A stretch of DNA of 64,000 nucleotides from Duganella sp. SG902. GTDB taxonomy: Bacteria; Pseudomonadota; Gammaproteobacteria; Burkholderiales; Burkholderiaceae_D. The translations under genes were made by a program, and so were the position numbers. This document shows positions 52,932 through 64,000 of this stretch, piece by piece. The stretch covers positions 248,001-312,000 of the forward strand of contig NZ_JABMJK010000002.1 of the NCBI RefSeq assembly GCF_013376005.1, in the 5' to 3' direction. Numbering within the stretch: position 1 is the first letter of the stretch; every line of letters begins with the position of its first letter. Under the pieces are notes generated by a model. The model did no database searches, was not told where the DNA came from, and was given only the letters and a program-made list of their open reading frames with translations.

Positions 52932-54191
52932 ATGAATGAATTTCAGGCGAACCGGCGCAAGCTGTTGGGCGCGGCGGCGGGGTTGACGGCATTGGCGGCG
53001 CCGGCCGCGCACGGCGCCCCGGCCACCGACGCCGATTGGGAGCGCATCGCCCAGAGCTATGACGTCGCCAGTGATTTCATCAACCTGGAGAACGGCTATT
53101 ACGGCGTCATGGCGCGGCCGGTGGCGGAGGAGTTCAAGCGCAACATCGATTACCTGAACCGTTACAGCTCCTTCCACCTGCGCCGCCAGTTCGACAACGA
53201 GGGCATGGAGCAGATCCGCGCCCAGCTCGCGCTGCACACCGGCGTGGCGGCCGACGAGCTGGCGATCACGCGCGGCGCCACCGAGTCGCTGCAAAACCTG
53301 ATCTGCAATTATCGCCTGCTCAAGCGCGGCGACACCATCATGTACTGCAATCTCGATTACGACGCCATGCAGTACGCGATGAACGACCTGGCGCGCCGGC
53401 ACGACGCCAAGCTGGCGCTGGTGCGGATACCGGAGCCGGTGTCGCGCCAGGCCGCCATCGACGTGTATGAGCAGGCGATGCGCCGGCATCCGCGCACCCG
53501 GCTGCTGCTGCTCACCCACATCAACCACCGCACCGGCTTCGTGCTGCCGGTGGCGGAGATCGTCAAGATCGCCAAGGCGCGCGGCGTCGACGTGATAGTC
53601 GATGTGGCGCAGTCGTGGGGGCAGCTCGATTACAAGCTGCCCGACCTGGGCGCGGATTTTGTCGGCGCCAATTTGCACAAGTGGGTTGGGGCGCCTTTAG
53701 GGACGGGCTTCCTGTATATCCGCAAGGAGCGGCTGGGGGCGATTGGCGTGGAGCGCGGCGACGAGGATTACGCGGCCACCGACATCCGCTCGCGCGTGCA
53801 TTCGGGGACGGTGAATTCGGCCGCGCTGATGACGATACCGGCGGCGCTCAAGCTGCACGCGGACATCGGCGTGGCCAATCGCGGCGGCCGCCTGCGCGCC
53901 TTGCGCGACCACTGGGTGCGCCAGGTGCGCGACCTGCCCAACATCGAGGTCCTGACGCCGGACGACGCCGGCAGCTACGGCGCGGTGACCTCGTTCCGCG
54001 TGCGCGGCCACACCACGCCGGAGGCCAACGCCGCGCTGGTGAACCGCCTGCTGGAGCGATACGGCATCTTCACCGTGATGCGCAGAGGACCGGTCGGCGG
54101 CGCCTGCATCCGCGTCACCCCCGGCCTGTACACCCGCACCGCCGACCTCGACAAACTCGTCACCGCCCTGCGCGACGTCGCCGGCGGATAA
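52932..54191 (+). CDS. class V aminotransferase with Tat signal
   Basis: A 419-residue PLP enzyme of the aminotransferase V/isopenicillin N epimerase group. The N-terminus NRRKLLGAAAGLTALAAPAA is a twin-arginine-like signal, so export as a folded holoenzyme is predicted. The PLP sites are Asp224 (VIVDVAQSW) and the Schiff-base Lys250 in GANLHKWVGAPLG. Substrate is unknown. It follows the LysR gene on the same strand with GGGGGAGACAGG upstream. Confidence 0.87.
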   Translation: MNEFQANRRKLLGAAAGLTALAAPAAHGAPATDADWERIAQSYDVASDFINLENGYYGVMARPVAEEFKRNIDYLNRYSSFHLRRQFDNEGMEQIRAQLALHTGVAADELAITRGATESLQNLICNYRLLKRGDTIMYCNLDYDAMQYAMNDLARRHDAKLALVRIPEPVSRQAAIDVYEQAMRRHPRTRLLLLTHINHRTGFVLPVAEIVKIAKARGVDVIVDVAQSWGQLDYKLPDLGADFVGANLHKWVGAPLGTGFLYIRKERLGAIGVERGDEDYAATDIRSRVHSGTVNSAALMTIPAALKLHADIGVANRGGRLRALRDHWVRQVRDLPNIEVLTPDDAGSYGAVTSFRVRGHTTPEANAALVNRLLERYGIFTVMRRGPVGGACIRVTPGLYTRTADLDKLVTALRDVAGG

Positions 54192-54194
54192 TTG

Positions 54195-54437
54195 TCAGTA
54201 ATCCGCCAGCCTGGCCCGGTCGACTTCGACCAGCTGGTCCAGACGCAGGGTTTCGCCGGTGCTGAGGGTGAGGTAGTCGGCGCCGTCCTTGGCGTAGACG
54301 TCGGTGATGACCGCGCGGCGCGTTTGCAGCTGGCCGTCGGCGTCGCGGAACTGGAGGTCGGTCGCCTGCCGCTTGGTGGCGTGCACTTCCAGCAGGTCGT
54401 GGAAGTCACAGCTGATGGGTTGGTAGTCGCTGGTCAT
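54195..54437 (-). CDS. Rho-binding antiterminator (Rof/YaeO-like)
   Basis: An 80-residue protein matching the Rof family: YQPISCDFHDLLEVHATKR, RDADGQLQTRRAVITDVY, AKDGADYLTLSTGETLRLDQL. Rof binds the RNA-binding domain of Rho and inhibits termination. It converges on the aminotransferase gene with 3 nt between stops; the divergent neighbour is a lipoprotein gene. Confidence 0.85.
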   Translation of the reverse strand: MTSDYQPISCDFHDLLEVHATKRQATDLQFRDADGQLQTRRAVITDVYAKDGADYLTLSTGETLRLDQLVEVDRARLADY

Positions 54438-54524
54438 GCTGTCCTCTTACGGATGAGTAGTGCGCGGCGATATTTCCAGATGATGTAAATTAATTTTATA
54501 ACATCATTGAAGGGGTATGTGCCG

Positions 54525-55226
54525 ATGAAATATAACACCACCGTCGCGGCCATGATGCTGGCCGCCTTGCTGTCCGCCTGCCACAAGAAGGAAAAGACCG
54601 AGGAGCCGGCTGCGGCCGCGCCCGCGCCTGCGGCCGCCGCCGCGACACCCGCGCCCGCCGCGACGGCGCCCGCGCCCGCGCCATCCGCCGAGCCCACGCC
54701 CGAGCAGCAAAAGCTGGCCGAGAAGAAGGCCCTGCTCGATTACGGCGTGATGGAGGACAAATACATCAACGACCCGCGCGCGCAATGGGCCACGGACGCC
54801 AAGGCCAGCTCGGTGTTCGGCGACGAGAACGGCCGCAAGCCGAGCGAATCCAATATGCCGGCCCGGGCCACCGGTCCCGCCGATGGCAATCAGTGGACCA
54901 ACAACAGCACCGACCGCGGCTTCGACTGGCTGGAGCTGAGCTACGCCACGCCGGTCAACGCCACCGAGGTGCGGGTGGTGATCGGCGGCGGGCAGGGCGT
55001 GGAGGCCATCAACAAGGTCGAGCTGCAGGACACCGACGGCAAGTGGAACACGGTCTGGGAAGGCCTCAGCGACACCAAGCGCGACCAGCGCGGCAACCGC
55101 ACCTGGTTCGTGCGCACCTTCGACAAGACCGCGTACAAGGCCAAGGGCGTGAAGATCACGTTCGCCAACAATGTGCAGCGCGATTACAAGGTGGTTGATG
55201 CGGTGCAACTGGTCGGCGACAAGTAA
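54525..55226 (+). CDS. lipoprotein with discoidin-like C-terminal domain
   Basis: A 233-residue lipoprotein: lipobox LLSAC, then an Ala/Pro-rich linker of about 50 residues (PAAAAPAPAAAAATPAPAAT), then a beta-rich domain with ATDAKASSVFGDENG, WLELSYATPVNATEVRVVIG and VKITFANNVQRDYKVVDAVQ, which resembles discoidin/galactose-binding folds. It may bind carbohydrate in the envelope. The ATG at 54525 puts the signal in the usual place; an upstream in-frame TTG adds six residues only. Confidence 0.72.
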   Translation: MKYNTTVAAMMLAALLSACHKKEKTEEPAAAAPAPAAAAATPAPAATAPAPAPSAEPTPEQQKLAEKKALLDYGVMEDKYINDPRAQWATDAKASSVFGDENGRKPSESNMPARATGPADGNQWTNNSTDRGFDWLELSYATPVNATEVRVVIGGGQGVEAINKVELQDTDGKWNTVWEGLSDTKRDQRGNRTWFVRTFDKTAYKAKGVKITFANNVQRDYKVVDAVQLVGDK

Positions 55227-55244
55227 GCGCGCTATCATCGCGGC

Positions 55245-55913
55245 ATGAACAAGAAACTGTTTGCCGTCGCCGCCGTGGCGGTGGTGTTTGCCGCCCTCAA
55301 TCTCGCCAGCCGCGCCGCCCAGGAGGGACCGGCGCGCGCGCCGCTGCAGGCGCTGGTCACTCCGGCCACTTGCCTGCAGCCGCAATGGCCGGCCGAGGCG
55401 CGCCGCTACGAAATCGAAGGTCTCACCACCATCAGCTTCGGCATCGGCGCCGACGGCGCGGTGGTGCGTCCCGCCATCGTGCGCGGCAGTGGCTGGCGGA
55501 TTCTCGACGAGGCCGCGATCCACAGCATCTCCCAATGCCGCTTCGCGCCGGATCTGCCAGCCGCGCGCGACGGCACGGCTTTCCCGCTGCAGTACGTGTG
55601 GAAGCTGGACGGCGCGCCGCCGGTGCGGCCGCTGCTGGTGGCCGGCAGTTGCCAGCCGTCGCAACGCTTCGCCGCCTTCCGCGAGGCCGATCCGCGCCCC
55701 AGCGGCAAGGACGGCATCCTGCTGCGCTTCCTGCTCAACGCCGAGGGCGCGCCGGTGCGGGTGGTGGCCGAGGCCGGCGGCCAGCCGCAGGAATTGGTGG
55801 CCGAGGCGGTGGCCTATCTGCAAACTTGCCGCTTCGCCTACGATCCGGCGCGGACCGGCGAGCGCACCGACACAGCCTACGGCCGCGTGCTGCTGCAGGC
55901 GCCTGCAATCTAG
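55245..55913 (+). CDS. periplasmic protein with TonB-C-like repeats
   Basis: A 222-residue protein with an N-terminal signal or anchor (KLFAVAAVAVVFAALNLASR) and two halves resembling the TonB C-terminal fold: LQPQWPAEARRYEIEGLTTI followed by FGIGADGAVVRPAIVRGSG, and GKDGILLRFLLNAEGAPVRVV later. Each half has a Cys pair (ATC...SQC, SC...QTC) that could form disulfides. No partner genes of a TonB system are nearby. 18 nt downstream of the lipoprotein gene. Confidence 0.68.
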   Translation: MNKKLFAVAAVAVVFAALNLASRAAQEGPARAPLQALVTPATCLQPQWPAEARRYEIEGLTTISFGIGADGAVVRPAIVRGSGWRILDEAAIHSISQCRFAPDLPAARDGTAFPLQYVWKLDGAPPVRPLLVAGSCQPSQRFAAFREADPRPSGKDGILLRFLLNAEGAPVRVVAEAGGQPQELVAEAVAYLQTCRFAYDPARTGERTDTAYGRVLLQAPAI

Positions 55914-56160
55914 ACAAGCCGGCATCGCCCTGATGCGCAAATCCAACGCGGTGGCGGTATTTTTGCGTGTTGCCGTACAAAAACATCGAGCTCTTCGGTA
56001 GAATCGGAATTGCTTTACAGAAATCCCGTCTTCCCCCGGTGACGCTCAATCCTCGCGCACCCGTCTCCCGCAGCCCCGCTCCTTGCTGCCCCATCTCCAG
56101 CTGGTTTTACAGGTCGCCATAAGGCGGCGCCGTCCCGGCTACATCGTGCAGGGTAGTGTC

Positions 56161-60576
<4,416 letters not shown>

Positions 60577-60616
60577 CGCTACAATTCATTCCTATCAGAC
60601 AGCGTTGAAAGCCGAC

Positions 60617-62269
60617 ATGAAACCAGCTTTGACTTTTCTGACCACCGCCACCCTCCTCAGCATCGGCGCCCCGGTGCTGGCGCAACAGCGGCCCGATGCC
60701 GGGCTGCTGTTGCAGGAAAACGGCCCGCGCGCACTGCGCGAGCCGGCGCCCGCCGCGCCTTTGCCGATCCCGACGCCGGCGCCGCCACCCCAGGCCGCGC
60801 CGGGCGGCGTGACTGTCACCTTGAAACAGATCACCATCACCGGCAACACCCTGATCGCGCAGGAGGAGCTGTTGCGCGCGATCGGCCCGGCGCTGGGCAA
60901 GACCTACGACTTCGCCGGCCTGAGCGCGCTGGCGGACAGCATATCGACGTACTACCGCGCGGCCGGCTATCCGTTCGCGCGCGCCTATCTGCCGCAGCAG
61001 GACTTGCAGCAGGGCGCGTTGCGCATCGAGGTGCTTGAAGGCCGCTACGGCCAGATCACCGCCCACGGCGACGCCGACCTGAGCGCGCCGGGCCAGCGCT
61101 TCCTGTCGCCGCTGCGGCCGGGCAGCGTGATTGAAAGCAGCGCACTGGAACGCGTGACCTTGATCCTGGACGACCAGCCCGGCATCAAGAGCATCCCGGT
61201 GGTGCGCCCCGGCCGCGAAGTGGGCACCGGCGACCTCGCCGTCGAGGTGCGGCGCGACCACCGCTACGCCGGCGAGATCGGCGTCGACAACGACGGCAAC
61301 CGCTACACCGGCCGCAACCGCGTGCACGTCAACCTCGACGTCGACAGCCCGTTCACGCTGGGCGACCAGCTGGTGATGCAGGGCATGTACACTAACGAGC
61401 GGATGTGGTTCGGCGCGCTCAGCTACGCGCTGCCGCTGAACGCCCACGGCCTGCGCGGCCGCGTCGGCTATACCCACTCCTACTACACGCTGGCCGACAG
61501 CTTCGCCGCGCTGGATGCCACCGGCACCGCCGATGTCGGCAGCGCCGGCCTCAGTTATCCGCTGGTGCGCTCGCAGCGCTACAACCTCACCCTGTCCGGC
61601 ACGCTGGAGCACAAGCGCCTGCATGACCGCCAGGGCGCCACCGACAGCAGCAGCGACAAATCCAGCAACAGCCTGCCGCTGGCGCTCAACTTCGACCTGC
61701 GCGACACCCTGCTGGGCGGCGGCGTGACCTACGGCGCCATCAGCTGGACGCCGGGCCGCCTGCAACTCGATGCCGACCTGGTGCCGAACGACGCGCTGAC
61801 CGCGCGCACCGCCGGCCACTTTTCGAAATGGAATCTGGACCTGGCGCGCATCCAGTCGCTGACGTCCGGGCTGGACCTGTACGGGCGCGTGTCCGCCCAG
61901 TGGGCCGACAAGAACCTCGATTCATCGCAAAAATTCGGGCTGGGAGGACGCAATGGCGTGCGCGCCTATCCGAGCGGGGAAGGGTATGGCGACAGCGGCG
62001 CGCTGGCACAGCTCGAGCTGCGCTACGCGGTTGGCGCCTTCGTGCCGTATGTGTTCTTCGACACTGGCCGGGTCAGCGTCAACCGCGCGCCGTGGACCGC
62101 GGACGCCAACCACCGCACGCTGGCCGGCGGCGGCGCCGGTCTGCGCTATGCCAACCGCGCCATCAGCGCCTCGGTGCTGCTGGCGTGGCGTACGCGCGGC
62201 GGGGCGCCGCGCTCGGAGCCGCGCGACGGCCAGCCCGTGGTCTGGGCCAACGCCGCCTACCGGTTCTGA
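60617..62269 (+). CDS. TpsB outer-membrane transporter (FhaC/ShlB family)
   Basis: A 550-residue Omp85-superfamily transporter: signal peptide ending VLAQQ, a Pro-rich linker, two POTRA domains (ITITGNTLIAQEELLRAIGP, then LRIEVLEGRYGQI and LDDQPGIKSIPVVRPG) and a 16-strand barrel with GLGGRNGVRAYPSGEGYGD (the VRGY-type motif) and a C-terminal Phe. It exports the upstream TpsA adhesin. The start at 60617 gives the signal peptide; the longer frame overlaps the adhesin gene. Confidence 0.93.
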   Translation: MKPALTFLTTATLLSIGAPVLAQQRPDAGLLLQENGPRALREPAPAAPLPIPTPAPPPQAAPGGVTVTLKQITITGNTLIAQEELLRAIGPALGKTYDFAGLSALADSISTYYRAAGYPFARAYLPQQDLQQGALRIEVLEGRYGQITAHGDADLSAPGQRFLSPLRPGSVIESSALERVTLILDDQPGIKSIPVVRPGREVGTGDLAVEVRRDHRYAGEIGVDNDGNRYTGRNRVHVNLDVDSPFTLGDQLVMQGMYTNERMWFGALSYALPLNAHGLRGRVGYTHSYYTLADSFAALDATGTADVGSAGLSYPLVRSQRYNLTLSGTLEHKRLHDRQGATDSSSDKSSNSLPLALNFDLRDTLLGGGVTYGAISWTPGRLQLDADLVPNDALTARTAGHFSKWNLDLARIQSLTSGLDLYGRVSAQWADKNLDSSQKFGLGGRNGVRAYPSGEGYGDSGALAQLELRYAVGAFVPYVFFDTGRVSVNRAPWTADANHRTLAGGGAGLRYANRAISASVLLAWRTRGGAPRSEPRDGQPVVWANAAYRF

Positions 62270-62274
62270 ATGGC

Positions 62275-62460
62275 CTAGCGGAGGTCGGCCGCGCGCCGCT
62301 TGTCCGGCTCGCTCAAGACACGGGCGATGACCGGCAGCGGCACCCCCGCGTCCATTAAAAATTCGGCCGCCGCCTCGCGGCCTTTTTCTTGCGCCATGGC
62401 GATGCCGGCGTTGACCGCGACCGCTTTCACGCGGTCGGGGCGAGTGCGTCGTTCCATCAT
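62275..62460 (-). CDS. small protein of unknown function
   Basis: A 61-residue basic/helical protein (MMERRTRPDRVKAVAVNAGI, EKGREAAAEFLMDAGVPLPV, IARVLSEPDKRR). The start is supported by a near-perfect AGGAGGTG Shine-Dalgarno 5-12 nt upstream of tandem ATGs. The C-terminal half resembles the short helical tails found on Rpn-type proteins, but the family is not certain. It converges on the transporter gene. Confidence 0.65.
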   Translation of the reverse strand: MMERRTRPDRVKAVAVNAGIAMAQEKGREAAAEFLMDAGVPLPVIARVLSEPDKRRAADLR

Positions 62461-62502
62461 GATGACACCTCCTGTCTGGTACAGGACAGTATCATACCTG
62501 CG

Positions 62503-62913
62503 TTACGGGGCGGCTGCCGCCAGCAGTTGCTCGCGTTTTTCCATGGCGTGGCGCACGGCCGCGAGAATGCGCTCGAGGTTGGCCGGCTTGATGACGTGGT
62601 CATCGAAACCGGTGTCGATCACGCGCTGGCGCGTCACCACGTCGCCCCAGGCGGTGAAGGCGATCAGCGCCACCTGGTCGAAATCGGGCACGGCGCGCAG
62701 GGCGGCGGCCACCTGGTAGCCGTCCATGCCGGGCATGCCCAGGTCGAGCAGGATGGCGTCCGGCTGGAAGGTGCGCGCCGCCTCCAGGCCGGGCAGGCCG
62801 GCATAGGCGACGGCGGTTTGATAGCCGTGCAGTTCCAGCAGCTCGGCGGAAATGTCGGCGGCCTCGGAGTTGTCGTCGACAACTAAAATACGCTTGTTGG
62901 TGGTCTGGTCCAT
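62503..62913 (-). CDS. single-domain response regulator
   Basis: A 136-residue receiver-only protein: acidic pair VVDDNSEAA, phospho-acceptor Asp57 in AILLDLGMPGMDGYQ, the Thr in LIAFTAWGD and the Lys in HVIKPANLERIL. No output domain. CheY-like or phosphorelay role; the partner kinase is not in the window. The ATG at 62913 fits the domain; the longer frame upstream overlaps the divergent promoter region. Confidence 0.88.
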   Translation of the reverse strand: MDQTTNKRILVVDDNSEAADISAELLELHGYQTAVAYAGLPGLEAARTFQPDAILLDLGMPGMDGYQVAAALRAVPDFDQVALIAFTAWGDVVTRQRVIDTGFDDHVIKPANLERILAAVRHAMEKREQLLAAAAP

Positions 62914-63107
62914 AATATTGAACGAAGGAATAACGTGACGTTCGGCTGGGTCCAGGCCGGCGGAATGGGACGCGGCATTGCAAGGGCGCGCGCGGCGGGA
63001 AGTCAGGGATTTCCCAAACTCAATTATAGTTGGATTTGCCCAGCTTGCTTGAATAATTCCGTGTTTGTCTCCAAATTGCCTACAGACATCTAAAAAAGGA
63101 AGCGACA

Positions 63108-63611
63108 ATGACGACGATCACCGAGAAAGCCATCCTGGCCGGCGGCTGTTTCTGGGGCATGCAGGACCTGATCCGCAAGATGCCCGGCGTGAAGAGCACG
63201 CGCGTGGGTTACAGCGGCGGCGACGTGCCCAACGCCACCTACCGCAACCACGGCAGCCATGCCGAGGCGATCGAGATCGTCTTCGATCCGGCGCAACTGA
63301 GCTACCGCAAGATCCTGGAATTCTTCTTCCAGATCCACGATCCGAGCACCCGCAACCGCCAGGGCAACGACATCGGCACGAGCTATCGCTCGGCAATTTT
63401 CTATACTAATGAGCAACAAAAGGCGACGGCCGAGGACACCATCGCCGACGTCGACGCGTCCGGCCTGTGGCCCGGCAAGGTGGTCACCGAACTGGCCCCG
63501 GCCGGCCCCTTCTGGGAGGCCGAAGCGGAGCATCAGGACTATCTGGAGCGCATTCCGAATGGCTACACCTGCCATTACGTGCGGCCCGGCTGGGTTCTGC
63601 CCAAGCGATAA
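63108..63611 (+). CDS. msrA: peptide-methionine (S)-S-oxide reductase MsrA
   Basis: Repairs oxidised methionine. The 167-residue protein has the catalytic GGCFWG motif (Cys14), the substrate-binding [12 protein letters not shown] region and a C-terminal HYVRPGW. The single N-terminal Cys plus Cys155-like residue in YTCHY suggests thioredoxin-dependent recycling. GGAAGCGACA precedes the ATG. Confidence 0.95.
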   Translation: MTTITEKAILAGGCFWGMQDLIRKMPGVKSTRVGYSGGDVPNATYRNHGSHAEAIEIVFDPAQLSYRKILEFFFQIHDPSTRNRQGNDIGTSYRSAIFYTNEQQKATAEDTIADVDASGLWPGKVVTELAPAGPFWEAEAEHQDYLERIPNGYTCHYVRPGWVLPKR

Positions 63612-63718
63612 AGTCCCGTGTAATCAGTGACTTAGCATACGGAAGGTATTCGGAAGGAAAGTTTGGCGCCGCACCCCTAGAGTGAAGGCCTTGTTACCGC
63701 TTTCACGTTAGGAATGTC

Positions 63719-64000
63719 ATGAGCCAGTTATTTGCCGCCGTCTACGAAATCTCCAGCGCCACCGCCGGCCGCCCCTTCTTGCGCCTCAACCTGGTGGTCA
63801 ACCGCGACAACGCCAGCGTGGTGGGCGCCGCCACGCTGGAGACCGTCACCGGCGAGTTGCACGAGATGCCGGTGCGCGGCCACCACATGGAAATCGAGGG
63901 CGACGAGCCGCTGGAGGCCATCGTGCTGGCCGGCACGCCGCCGGTGTTCGCCGTGCTGGACGAGCAACCGTCGTCGTTCCAGCTGTTGATGGTGTTGCCG
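63719..64000 (+). CDS. DUF1842-like protein (partial, runs off window)
   Basis: The first 94 residues of a protein starting MSQLFAAVYEISSATAGRPF followed by LRLNLVVNRDNASVVGAATL. The pattern weakly resembles the DUF1842 family of betaproteobacteria. The 3' end is outside the window. AGGAATGTC-like bases lie upstream of the ATG. Confidence 0.55.
   Translation, partial: MSQLFAAVYEISSATAGRPFLRLNLVVNRDNASVVGAATLETVTGELHEMPVRGHHMEIEGDEPLEAIVLAGTPPVFAVLDEQPSSFQLLMVLP

Overview
The window looks like a chromosome segment of a GC-rich betaproteobacterium of the Oxalobacteraceae type (Massilia/Duganella/Janthinobacterium relatives). The evidence is gene content (a Tad/Flp pilus locus, a purD-hemF-nadD-rsfS-rlmH-maf-rng cluster, a DUF1842-like partial protein) and the very GC-rich third codon positions. 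No species can be named from sequence alone.

Layout. 1-12.7 kb: a Tad (tight adherence) pilus locus. On the minus strand lie a histidine kinase/response regulator pair, three nearly identical Flp pilin genes and one shorter pilin-like gene, prepilin peptidase, an ATPase, CpaB, CpaC secretin, a small lipoprotein and CpaE (cut by the window edge). Three TadE/TadG-type genes run the other way. Each of the four pilin genes carries the same 32-bp palindrome upstream. 12.7-30.5 kb: housekeeping genes (isocitrate lyase, RNase G, Maf, RlmH, RsfS, NadD, HemF, PurD, a YebC-family regulator, a HigBA-like toxin-antitoxin pair, a DMT exporter, methylglyoxal synthase, quinone reductase, aminopeptidase N, fructose-1,6-bisphosphatase).

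30.6-42.2 kb: an accessory region with visibly lower GC. A P4-type integrase sits next to tRNA-Thr(CGT). Behind it, and behind an AlpA-like regulator, is a six-gene same-strand run: TIR, TIR with an N-terminal extension, SLOG, ThsB-like TIR, a small membrane protein, and a TIR-SIR2 fusion. A fifth TIR gene with an N-terminal cysteine motif follows. A degenerate copy of the tRNA 3' end plus terminator closes this part near 38.9 kb. Beyond it is a scar zone: an IS4-type transposase tail, an intact IS3-type element that has replaced the start of a RusA-like resolvase gene, a PD-(D/E)XK/HEPN-like gene, a fragment of a second integrase, and the tails of a divergent TetR/SDR pair that has lost both 5' ends. 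The TIR/SLOG/SIR2 run is the best candidate here for an undescribed system: it has the parts list of a Thoeris-type NAD-signalling defence, but with the domains regrouped.

42.3-49.6 kb: a five-gene translationally coupled operon (SWIM protein, DUF5691, MoxR-type AAA+ ATPase, DUF5682, VWA protein) resembling an expanded yehLMPQ cluster. 49.8-64 kb: hemerythrin-like protein, YkgJ-type protein, FUSC transporter divergent from a LysR regulator, a Tat-exported class V aminotransferase, a Rho-binding antiterminator, a two-partner secretion pair (large YDG/MBG adhesin with a Thr-Pro repeat stalk, and its FhaC-type transporter), a single-domain response regulator, MsrA and a partial last gene.

All assignments come from reading translations and motifs; no database search was run. 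Start codons were chosen by Shine-Dalgarno match, overlap with the upstream gene and family length.
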